A DNA stretch of 46,175 bases. Origin: an uncultured Clostridium sp. GTDB taxonomy: Bacteria; Bacillota; Clostridia; Peptostreptococcales; Peptostreptococcaceae. Below, in pieces: positions 1-7,654 of the stretch. Every line of letters starts with the position of its first letter. Positions within the stretch are counted from its first letter, which is position 1. The notes under the pieces were generated by a model that made no database searches, had not been told where the DNA came from, and worked only from the letters and a program-made list of their open reading frames with translations. A program made the translations under genes and the position numbers. The stretch spans positions 1 through 46,175 of the forward strand of contig CAMBXR010000016.1 in NCBI GenBank assembly GCA_945871955.1, read 5' to 3'.

Positions 1-48
1 ATATAAATTTTGTAAAAATCAAGTTGCAAATATTAACTAGATGCAACA

Positions 49-429
49 CTAGAACGTTACATACTCCATTTTTATAAATATATCCCAACCTATATCATCT
101 CTTTCTTTTATCATATAGTCTTCATAACTAACTATATTTGTATTTCCTCTTAATTTATATAGTAACTTTATTTCATTTTCAAATTTATTAACTATATCTT
201 TGAAATATATATTCATGGTTTCTTGATTGTTTCCAAGAGATAACATTGCATCTTCATATTGTGCTGTTGTAGGTATTTTTATATGTTTTACAGCTGATAT
301 AACTTTTTCATTTCCAAGCTGTTTACTTATTTTATATACTTTTCCGTATGAACCAATTCCCACTGGTTCTTCTATTGTCCATTCTCCCCATAGTGGAGAA
401 TATTTTTCTATTCCGTCATTATTTTTCAT
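49..429 (-). pseudogene. Truncated Ser/Thr kinase (N-lobe only)
   Basis: The 126-residue product matches the first ~125 residues of the intact kinase at 27569-29836: the same PLWG-W start, glycine loop GIGSYGKVY, and VAIK-type lysine in SAVKHI. It then hits a stop directly after MEYVT, where the intact protein continues into the C-lobe. The HRD and DFG motifs, activation loop and transmembrane part are therefore absent, and it cannot be an active kinase. A good Shine-Dalgarno (AGGAGAC) precedes the ATG, so the fragment may still be translated. The 48 bases beyond the stop show no kinase similarity. It is best read as a relic of a duplicated kinase gene; a dominant-negative or decoy peptide is possible but unsupported. 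Confidence 0.8.
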
Positions 430-490
430 TATTGTCTCCTTAAATAAGTACTATTAAATTTAGCTATTTTTTCATCTGTGCAAATTCATA

Positions 491-1444
491 TTATAGTTCT
501 GCTATTACTTTTCCCTCTTTATCTATGTATACCGATTTCCCATTTTTTTCTACCGCCGCTAAGCCTTTACTGAAATCCCAGGCATAGTCATATTGTGGTT
601 CTATTACTATATTTCCTTCTTTATCTATATAGCCATATTTTCCATCTATATCCACTACCGCTAATCCTTCACTGAATTCGCCTGCCCAATCATATTGCAG
701 TTCTATTACTATATTTCCTTCTTTATCTATATAGCCATATTTTTCATTTATTCCTACCATAGCTAATCCTTCACTGAATTCACCTGCCCAATCATATTGC
801 AGTTCTATTACTATATTTCCTTCTTTATCTATATAGCCATATTTTTCATTTATTCCTACCATAGCTAATCCTTCACTGAATTCACCTGCCCAATCATATT
901 GTGGTTCTATTGCTATTTTTCCTTCTTTATCTATATATCCCCATTTTCCATTTATATCTACAAATGCTAACCCTTCACTGAAATAGCTTAGATCGTCATA
1001 TTGTGGTTCTATTACTATTTTTCCTTCTTTATCTATATAGCCAAATTTACCATTTACTTCAACTATTGCTAATCCTTCTTTGAAATCCAATGCATTCTCA
1101 TATTGCGGTTCTATTACTATTTTCCCTCTTTTGTCTATATATCCACTTTTACCATTTATTCCAACCTTAGCTAGCCCTTCACTAAAAGTATATGCCCAGT
1201 CATACTGTGGTTCTATTACTATTTTTCCTTCTTTATCTATATATCCATATTTCTCATTTATAGCTACAGGCATTAACTCTAATTGATAAAAACGACTGTA
1301 TAATGAAGTACATACACCAAGTATAAATGATATAATTACAGCGCTTATACTCATTATCTTTCTCTTATCAATTATTTTTTCTCCACATTTCGTACATATT
1401 TTGTCAACTTTACTAATTTCATTATTACATTTTTTACAATTCAT
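491..1444 (-). CDS. Zinc-ribbon membrane protein with WG repeats
   Basis: The 317-residue protein starts with a zinc ribbon (CxxC at residues 3-6 and a second CxxC about 12 residues later), followed by a transmembrane helix at about residues 29-48. The rest is seven ~34-residue WG-type repeats plus a partial eighth, each of the form GYIDKEGKIVIEPQYD...FSEGLA. This repeat family is common in clostridial surface proteins and probably forms a repetitive beta structure, here placed outside the membrane by the positive-inside rule. Units 5 and 6 are almost identical in DNA, indicating recent unit duplication. No enzymatic motif is visible. It sits between the two kinase relics and may belong to the same surface/signalling set; the exact role is unknown. 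Confidence 0.75.
   Translation of the reverse strand: MNCKKCNNEISKVDKICTKCGEKIIDKRKIMSISAVIISFILGVCTSLYSRFYQLELMPVAINEKYGYIDKEGKIVIEPQYDWAYTFSEGLAKVGINGKSGYIDKRGKIVIEPQYENALDFKEGLAIVEVNGKFGYIDKEGKIVIEPQYDDLSYFSEGLAFVDINGKWGYIDKEGKIAIEPQYDWAGEFSEGLAMVGINEKYGYIDKEGNIVIELQYDWAGEFSEGLAMVGINEKYGYIDKEGNIVIELQYDWAGEFSEGLAVVDIDGKYGYIDKEGNIVIEPQYDYAWDFSKGLAAVEKNGKSVYIDKEGKVIAEL
670..873 (-). repeat. Two adjacent near-identical 102-bp WG-repeat units
   Basis: The unit at 670-771 and the unit at 772-873 differ visibly only near their start (GAATTCG against GAATTCA). Each encodes one 34-residue WG repeat. Neighbouring units are more diverged, so this is a recent tandem duplication and a likely site of repeat-number variation. 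Confidence 0.85.
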
Positions 1445-1533
1445 ATTTCCATCTCTCTATCTAAATAATTCTAAGTATTCATATAATTATTAAAAGTCTA
1501 ACTTATCTATTGAGCTACGACAAAGAAAGGGGA

Positions 1534-1557
1534 TATCACTCATATTTGAGTAATACC
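1534..1557 (-). terminator. Hairpin between kinase relic and WG-protein gene
   Basis: An inverted repeat (GGGATATCACTC facing GAGTAATACCC around a short loop) is flanked by CTTTTT on the plus strand and CCTTTCTTT on the minus strand. It fits a terminator, possibly bidirectional, separating the array from the zinc-ribbon/WG gene. Confidence 0.55.
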
Positions 1558-1581
1558 CTCTTTTTCAATACTAGAGAATTA

Positions 1582-2053
1582 TTATATTATTTCTGTGTCA
1601 TTTAATAATTCAGTGCTATCACATAGCAGCTCTGTGCTATCACCTATTGTTTCTGTATCATCATTGATTGATACAGTTGAATTTTTATTAATATTGGCAT
1701 TGATTGTAGATGCCTTTTTAAGTAATTCTTCGTCTCTAATATCTTTATTTTTATTATCTATATAAATCCATATAAATGTTACTATAAGCAACACTATCTA
1801 TATAATCTTCTATAATATATATGTTTGCTTCATCTTCTTCTATATCTATAATACGTGGCAAAGCTGGATGGTTTAGCTTTTTTAATATGTTAGGCTCTGC
1901 AAGTAAGTCAAATTGTACATTAAGTTTTTTGTCTACTGCTTTTATTGCCCATTTAGTACCTAAGCTTGTACTTTCAGTTAAATATACCTTACTCATACCA
2001 CCTTTACCTATTAGGTCTAGTGTTTTGTATTTTCAATTAAATAAATTTTGCAT
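1582..2053 (-). pseudogene. Fused remnant of TPR-kinase gene and small membrane protein gene
   Basis: This is a decayed copy of the pair at 3555-5771. The kinase part starts at an ATG at 2051-2053 but codon 7, GGA (Gly) in the intact gene, is TGA here (2033-2035). After the nonsense codon the sequence matches kinase residues 8 to ~86 closely. At about 1795 it jumps, in another frame, into the small tail-anchored protein, removing about 1.8 kb that would encode the rest of the kinase. The small-protein part (1582-1794) retains the IWIYIDN membrane edge and the C-terminal T-E-x-L/I repeats, so a truncated membrane-tail peptide could still be made. The nonsense codon plus the deletion make it a pseudogene. 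Confidence 0.85.
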
Positions 2054-2121
2054 TTATACCCCAATCTAATCTTTGTATTATTCAGTTAATTTCATTTTAT
2101 TTTTATTTACCACAAACCAAG

Positions 2122-3489
2122 TTAAAAAATCCATGTTATCTTACCGTTTTCGTAAACATTAACTACCTCATATGCACACCCATCAAAACTAAATAATACC
2201 TGCCAGTATCTCAATCCATTTTCTATACCATGCTCTGTAGCTTTACGCACAAATTGACCTTCTGGTTTTCCATATTTATTTTCTACAAACTGTAGTGCCA
2301 TCTCTTTTGTAAATTCTTTTTTTTCAACTTTACTATTATTAAATTTATTTATAGCTTTATATAAACTATTAACTTCACTATCAATTTCTTCTTGACTAGC
2401 AGATACATTGTCTCTAACTTTTTTTGCTTCATTTATTGATTTCAATAATATTGTTTTTGAACCAGATTTATATTGCCCTTCACTGCTTCCTTCTACTGAA
2501 TTATTATATAAATTTTGAGCTTTACTTATTATATTATTTAATTTACTTTTATCTGTTGGTTTAATTATGTTATTTTTAAACACTTCTATGGCATCTTCTA
2601 TTTTATTTTTTATATTAGCTATATCCTGATAATCTACTGAATTATCATTTATTAATTCTTTTGCTTCATCCACTATAAGTTGTAATTTATTTTTATCAGC
2701 TTGAGATATATTTCCCACCTCAGTACCTACAATAGTATCTTTAATCAAACTTTCACCTTTAGATATGTTATTATTTACATCTTCTAAGATATTTTCATCT
2801 ATTATATATTCAAGTATAATTACATCTGTACTCTCACCTTGTTTGTTATAACCTATTAATTTAATAGTTGTGCTTTCAGATATATCTATAGGTCCTCTAT
2901 ATTTTTCTGAACCCTTATTTGGATGAGTTCCATCTAAAGTATAGTAATAACTATGACCTAATTTCATCTCATCTAGCTTTAATTTAACAGATATTGGGTT
3001 TATATATTTCCCTGGTGATGGATCAACTATTGGTTCACTTGGAGCTTGATTTGACGAATCTAACATATCTCTAATATCTTGAGAAATATTTGCTTCTCCC
3101 ACAGCATCTATAAATCTATCTAAAAATTCATATGCTACATCTGAATCTATCTCATTTAAAATTTCTAAAATTTGTTTTAATAGTTCTTCATTAGTCTTAT
3201 CTATGTTTTGTGCTTCTTCTAACACTTCTACTGCTTTGTCGAATTCTTCATTTCCTATATAAGCCTTAGCTTGGTATACTCTCGCCTCTGTAGTTTTTGG
3301 TTCTATTTTTATTGCCTTATCAAATGCTAGGATGGCTTCTTCGTACTGACCATCCATTAAGTACTTAATACCTGTGTTTAAGTATTTATCATAAAGTTTT
3401 GGTGCTATAGCACTTTTGTATATGAATATACTTGCAATAGCTATTACTATAGCTATTGCAAGTAGTTGTAATTTCTTTTTATCTTTCAT
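2122..3489 (-). CDS. Membrane-anchored TPR/chitobiase-fold/FIVAR paralog 1 (C-terminal type A)
   Basis: The 455-residue protein has a basic N-terminus, one TM helix (~8-26), two TPRs (~35-102), a helical linker, a chitobiase C-terminal-type beta domain (~155-232, motif YYTLDGTHP), two three-helix FIVAR-like bundles (~240-390, signature GQYKSGSK in the second) and a short alpha/beta C-terminal domain. Positive-inside topology places all but the first few residues outside the membrane. The C-terminal domain (K-x-MALQFVENKYG, YWQVLFSFDG, VYENGKI) resembles only that of the paralog at 5840-7312. It is the last intact member of a six-gene tandem array and follows the small membrane protein gene at 3555. 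No catalytic motif is seen; a cell-surface binding or adaptor role is inferred. Confidence 0.75.
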   Translation of the reverse strand: MKDKKKLQLLAIAIVIAIASIFIYKSAIAPKLYDKYLNTGIKYLMDGQYEEAILAFDKAIKIEPKTTEARVYQAKAYIGNEEFDKAVEVLEEAQNIDKTNEELLKQILEILNEIDSDVAYEFLDRFIDAVGEANISQDIRDMLDSSNQAPSEPIVDPSPGKYINPISVKLKLDEMKLGHSYYYTLDGTHPNKGSEKYRGPIDISESTTIKLIGYNKQGESTDVIILEYIIDENILEDVNNNISKGESLIKDTIVGTEVGNISQADKNKLQLIVDEAKELINDNSVDYQDIANIKNKIEDAIEVFKNNIIKPTDKSKLNNIISKAQNLYNNSVEGSSEGQYKSGSKTILLKSINEAKKVRDNVSASQEEIDSEVNSLYKAINKFNNSKVEKKEFTKEMALQFVENKYGKPEGQFVRKATEHGIENGLRYWQVLFSFDGCAYEVVNVYENGKITWIF

Positions 3490-3554
3490 TTTCTATTAAA
3501 TTTTACCCCCACTGATTGTATGTCAATTTAACTTTTATTAAATTCTTTTTATTA

Positions 3555-3809
3555 TTATATATTTTCCGTTGAATCAAGTAGTTCTGTGCTATCACTTAGC
3601 ATTTCTGTACTATAATCTAGCATTTCTATTGTATCATTCATTGATATAATTGAACTAGTTTTAACATTTGCACTACTTTCATCTATCTTTTTAAGCAACT
3701 CTTGCTCTTTTATCTCTTTATTGTTGTTATCTATATATATCCATATAAAAGTTCCTATAAATAGCACTATACCACTTATAAGAATTATTAAACCTTTACT
3801 TATAATCAT
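3555..3809 (-). CDS. Small tail-anchored protein with repeated T-E-x-L/I motifs
   Basis: This 84-residue protein has one TM helix (~7-26) followed by a lysine-rich stretch (NNNKEIKEQELLKK), so the C-terminal tail is predicted to be cytoplasmic. The tail carries four spaced threonines, T60, T68, T75 and T81, each in a T-x-x-[M/L/I] context (T-E-L-L, T-E-M-L and similar). Such spacing and the hydrophobic +3 residue resemble FHA-domain phospho-threonine ligands. The gene starts 3 nt after the stop of the kinase at 3813-5771, its SD (GGGAGGT) overlapping the kinase end, so it is translationally coupled to the likely writer kinase. A decayed copy of the same pair lies at 1582-2053. It is probably a phosphorylated membrane recruitment peptide; no family is recognised. 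Confidence 0.7.
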   Translation of the reverse strand: MIISKGLIILISGIVLFIGTFIWIYIDNNNKEIKEQELLKKIDESSANVKTSSIISMNDTIEMLDYSTEMLSDSTELLDSTENI

Positions 3810-3812
3810 TTC

Positions 3813-5771
3813 TTACCTCCCAATATGACCATAATTTCTCAGTTGATTTATACTATTTCCAAGAGGAATTACGTCTGATGTTTGAGGTCCTTGTGGAGCA
3901 TATTGCACCGCCAATTCATAATACTCTAAGACTTTAGTATAATTTCTACTAGACTCTGGCTTTTGTGATTCTCTATCTAAATTTAGGAACCCTAATTGTA
4001 AATAGCAACTATAATCTTCTGGGTACTTGTCCATCATTGTAAATAATATATCTTCAGCCCTAGAAAAGTTATTCATATGTTGATATATAATAGCTAAGTT
4101 TCTATATATATAAGGCCTATGATAACCTAAATCTAATAGTTTATTAAAGTTTTCTGCTGAGTTGTTATATTGTTTATTAGAAAAATATGCTTCTGCTAAA
4201 GCTTCTGTTATATATACATTATCTTTATTATTTAAATCTGCCTTAGCATTATTTAATATTTCAATTTGTTTACTTACAGCATTTTCTATTATATCTCTAT
4301 TATTTTTGTAAATATCTGATAGTGATATATATGCTTTTCTCTTTAGTTCTTCATTATTAGTTATATCTATAACTTTTTCAAAACTATTTATAGCTTCATA
4401 TAAATTTTCTTCATAAAGTTCTATTTCTCCATTTATATAGTTAACTGAATCCTCATTTTCATCTTTATTTAATATAGTATCTATTATATTTTGAGCTTCT
4501 GTTATTTTACCTATTTTAGCATTTGAAACTGCATAATCCATAGCATAATCTATATTAGTATTATCAATTTTTAATGCTTCAGAATAATTCTCTCTAGCTT
4601 TATCATATTCTTTATTATAAAAATAAGCAGAGCCCTTTATATAATAATATTCAGCATTTTTATTGATCCCTTTTACTTCTTGCTCTTTTTTAATTAAATA
4701 TTCTAAACATTCATTAGTTCCTGATTGCTTTAAAATCAATTTAGCTTCTTGTAAATATCCCTTAACTTCACCTTTTTGAACTTTTTGCGCATCTTGATAA
4801 TATTTTCGAGCTTTATCAAATTGTAAATTAATTGCATAATTATCTGCCAAATTTATTAATTTTTCATAATTTTCTCTTCGCTCTATTGCCATAGTACTTA
4901 CACCAAACCAAATAAGTAAGGTTGATACTCCAAGCATAGAAAATTTCAATATATTTTTAGTTTTTTCCTTTTTCTTTGCTTCTATATAATATCTATTGAA
5001 GGTATGTATGTTTTCTAAATCATATAGAAGTTCTTCCATACTTTGATATCTCTTAGTAGGGTCATTTTGTATACATTTATTTATTATGTACTCCATACCT
5101 TCTGAGAAATTAGGATCAATCTCTCTTATTTTCTTAAACTCATAAGGTGGTTCATTTGGACTTTTTCCAGTAATTAAATGATACATAGTGACACCTAGAG
5201 AATAGATGTCTGTTCTTTGATCAGTTTGGCTTGAGCCGTACTGTTCAGGAGCAGCATATCCTCTTGTTCCCATATATGTTGTATCACTATTGTTTTCTAT
5301 TTTAAATTCACGAGCAATACCAAAGTCTATTAATTTCACTCTATTTTCTTTTGTAACTATGATATTAGCTGGTTTCATATCTCTATATATAATTGGATTT
5401 GGTTTTTGATTATGTAAATAAATTAGTACATCACAAAGTTGTTTTGACCAATTTATTACTGTCTCTTCATCAAATCTTTTCTCAGTTTTTAGTCTCTTAT
5501 CTAAAGACTTTCCATCTATATAATCTTCTATTATATAGATGTTTGTTTCATCTTCTTCTATATCTATAATACGTGGTAGAGCTGGATGGTTTAGCTTTTT
5601 TAATATGTTAGGCTCTGCAAGTAAGTCAAATTGTACGTTAAGTTTTTTGTCTACTGCTTTTATTGCCCATTTAGTACCTAGACTTGTACTTTCAGCTAAA
5701 TATACCTTACTCATACCACCTTTACCTATTAGGTCTAGTGTTTTATATTTTCCGTTGAATAATGTCTCCAT
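3813..5771 (-). CDS. Transmembrane Ser/Thr protein kinase with extracytoplasmic TPR domain
   Basis: The 652-residue protein has an N-terminal Hanks-type kinase domain (~9-260): glycine loop GKGGMSKVY, ATP lysine K38, catalytic YRDMKPANI with D131, K133 and N136, DFG at 149-151, an activation loop with T164, T165 and T169, and APEQ. The catalytic residues are intact. A TM helix follows (~273-293), then about 350 residues of TPR-like helical repeats to the C-terminus, in place of the PASTA repeats of PrkC-type kinases. The ectodomain is therefore suited to binding protein partners outside the membrane, possibly the TPR/FIVAR array proteins. Strong SD GGAGGAG. It is coupled to the T-x-x-L/I tail protein just downstream. 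Confidence 0.88.
   Translation of the reverse strand: METLFNGKYKTLDLIGKGGMSKVYLAESTSLGTKWAIKAVDKKLNVQFDLLAEPNILKKLNHPALPRIIDIEEDETNIYIIEDYIDGKSLDKRLKTEKRFDEETVINWSKQLCDVLIYLHNQKPNPIIYRDMKPANIIVTKENRVKLIDFGIAREFKIENNSDTTYMGTRGYAAPEQYGSSQTDQRTDIYSLGVTMYHLITGKSPNEPPYEFKKIREIDPNFSEGMEYIINKCIQNDPTKRYQSMEELLYDLENIHTFNRYYIEAKKKEKTKNILKFSMLGVSTLLIWFGVSTMAIERRENYEKLINLADNYAINLQFDKARKYYQDAQKVQKGEVKGYLQEAKLILKQSGTNECLEYLIKKEQEVKGINKNAEYYYIKGSAYFYNKEYDKARENYSEALKIDNTNIDYAMDYAVSNAKIGKITEAQNIIDTILNKDENEDSVNYINGEIELYEENLYEAINSFEKVIDITNNEELKRKAYISLSDIYKNNRDIIENAVSKQIEILNNAKADLNNKDNVYITEALAEAYFSNKQYNNSAENFNKLLDLGYHRPYIYRNLAIIYQHMNNFSRAEDILFTMMDKYPEDYSCYLQLGFLNLDRESQKPESSRNYTKVLEYYELAVQYAPQGPQTSDVIPLGNSINQLRNYGHIGR
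5514..5540. repeat. Palindrome inside the TPR-kinase gene, preserved or broken in relics
   Basis: ATCTATATAA at 5514-5523 is the exact reverse complement of TTATATAGAT at 5531-5540. The same element survives in the relic at 7589-7643, and the deletion junction of the pseudogene at ~1795 lies at its equivalent. It encodes kinase residues around IIEDYID. A hairpin-linked breakpoint is an inference. Confidence 0.6.
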
Positions 5772-5839
5772 TTCTCCTCCATTAATATAATTATATTAAA
5801 TAGTAAAAAATTTAAGTTATGATCTACCTAATAATCTCT

Positions 5840-7312
5840 TTAATCATAAAATCCAATAATATCTATTTTACCATTTTCATATACTCTATAAATACTGCAT
5901 CCTGACATTTTATCTACATATTCTCCATACATATCATCATAAAATGGCTGTCCATCTATAGGGTATGCATCAAATCCATGCATTATCTCGTAGTATTTTT
6001 TACCATTTATACTACCACTACTACCGTATTGTTTCATATATGGCTTATATATAAACCTTCCTTCAAATTCCTTCCTTTTACTTTTATCTATACTACTTGT
6101 ATGTTGATCTTTTAATAATTGCATAGCTTTAGATAAGCTAAATTCTTTTACTATACTATTTTTAAAAGTGCTTATTGAACTATTTAAACTTAATGTAGTT
6201 GAATCTATTTCCTCTTGTTTTGCAACTGAATTATTGTATACTTCTTCAGCCTTGTTTATTGCATTCATCAAAGTTGATTTTGAGCCAGGTTTATATTGGC
6301 CTGTTTGGCTACCTTCTGTTGAATTATTATATAATTGTTTAGCTTGAGAGATAGCTGATTTTAATTTTGATTTATCTACAGGCTTAATTATATTACCCTT
6401 AAATTCTTTGATAGAATTTTCTAGTTTATTCTTTATACTACTTACATCTTCATATTTTATAAAATCTTTATTTAATAAATCTTTTGCTTCATCCACTATA
6501 AGTTGTAGTTTATTCTTATCACTTTGAGATATATTTCCTACCTCAGTACCTACAATAGTATCTTTAATCAAACTTTCACCTTTAGATATGTTATTATTTA
6601 CATCTTCTAAGATATTTTCATCTATTATATATTCAAGTATAATTACATCTGTACTCTCACCTTGTTTGTTATAACCTATTAATTTAATAGTTGTGCTTTC
6701 AGATATATCTATAGGTCCTCTATATTTTTCTGAACCCTTATTTGGATGAGTTCCATCTAAAGTATAGTAATAACTATGACCTAATTTTATCTTATCTAGC
6801 TTTAGTTTAACAGATATTGGTTTTATATATTTCCCTGGTGATGGATCAACTATTGGTTCACTTGGGGCTTCATTTGATGAATCTAACATATCTCTAATAT
6901 CTTGAGAAATATTTGCTTCTCCCACAGCACCTATAAATCTATCTAAAAATTCATATGCTATATCTGAGTCTATCTCATTTAAAATTTCTAAAATTTGTTT
7001 TAATAGTTCTTCATTAGTCTTGTCTATATTCTGTGCTTCTTCTAACACTTCTACTGCTTTGTCGAATTCTTCATTTCCTACATAAGCTTTAGCTTGGTAT
7101 ACTCTCGCCTCTGTTGTTTTTGGTTCTATTTTTATTGCCTTATCAAATGCTAAGATGGCTTCTTCGTACTGACCATCCATTAAGTACTTAATACCTGTAT
7201 TTAAGTATTTATCGTATAGTTTTGGTGCTATTGCACCTTTGTATATGAATATACTTGATATAGCTATTACTATAGCTAGTATAAGTATCATCAATTTCTT
7301 TCTGTCTCTCAC
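5840..7312 (-). CDS. Membrane-anchored TPR/chitobiase-fold/FIVAR paralog 2 (C-terminal type A)
   Basis: The protein is about 490 residues with the same order as paralog 1: TM, two TPRs, linker, chitobiase-type domain, two FIVAR-like bundles, variable C-terminus. I place the start at GTG 7312 because the Shine-Dalgarno GAGGAC lies inside the longer open frame, six bases upstream, matching the TTG-started paralog at 13772. The C-terminal ~95 residues are an elaborated version of paralog 1's (KAMQLLKDQH, KYYEIMHGFDAYP, YRVYENGKI). About 250 bp of the chitobiase/FIVAR coding region (near 6540-6785) match paralog 1 (near 2718-2965) almost exactly, while flanking parts diverge, suggesting gene conversion. 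It lies immediately upstream of the kinase at 3813-5771. Confidence 0.75.
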   Translation of the reverse strand: MRDRKKLMILILAIVIAISSIFIYKGAIAPKLYDKYLNTGIKYLMDGQYEEAILAFDKAIKIEPKTTEARVYQAKAYVGNEEFDKAVEVLEEAQNIDKTNEELLKQILEILNEIDSDIAYEFLDRFIGAVGEANISQDIRDMLDSSNEAPSEPIVDPSPGKYIKPISVKLKLDKIKLGHSYYYTLDGTHPNKGSEKYRGPIDISESTTIKLIGYNKQGESTDVIILEYIIDENILEDVNNNISKGESLIKDTIVGTEVGNISQSDKNKLQLIVDEAKDLLNKDFIKYEDVSSIKNKLENSIKEFKGNIIKPVDKSKLKSAISQAKQLYNNSTEGSQTGQYKPGSKSTLMNAINKAEEVYNNSVAKQEEIDSTTLSLNSSISTFKNSIVKEFSLSKAMQLLKDQHTSSIDKSKRKEFEGRFIYKPYMKQYGSSGSINGKKYYEIMHGFDAYPIDGQPFYDDMYGEYVDKMSGCSIYRVYENGKIDIIGFYD

Positions 7313-7432
7313 CTTAACGTCCTCACTTTTCATCAATTCAATTTATTAATGTATTATCACCCTTGATACATTATTATTTATATTAATATAGTATCTATTC
7401 CCCGCAACTTAAATTACCTCATGTATTCACAA

Positions 7433-7643
7433 ACTCTCGCCTATTACTTTATAAAATGCTAAGATGGCTTCTTCATACTGACCATCCATTAAACTTGTGT
7501 TTAAGTATTTATCGTATAATTTTGGTGCTATGGCACCTTTATATATGAATATACTTGATATAGCTATTATTAGTATTTTTAATCTTTTATCTAAATATTG
7601 TTCATCTATATAACCTTTTATTATATAGATGGTTTTTCATCTT
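7433..7643 (-). pseudogene. Chimeric relic: kinase fragment joined to array-paralog N-terminus
   Basis: Positions 7433-7585 match the TM and first TPR of the array proteins (IFIYKGAIAPKLYDKY, then LMDGQYEEAILAF) with at least two small deletions that break the frame. Positions 7589-7643, directly upstream in transcription order, match the TPR-kinase around IIEDYIDGKSLDK. No initiation context or continuous frame remains. It accounts for most of the 340-bp gap between paralogs 2 and 3 and shows that a kinase copy once lay here too. Confidence 0.75.
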
Positions 7644-7654
7644 ATTCATTTTTA

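Noticed and set aside
670-1278. Regular ~102-bp repeats considered as a CRISPR array
   Set aside because: The repeats have no unique spacers and encode in-frame 34-residue WG protein repeats.
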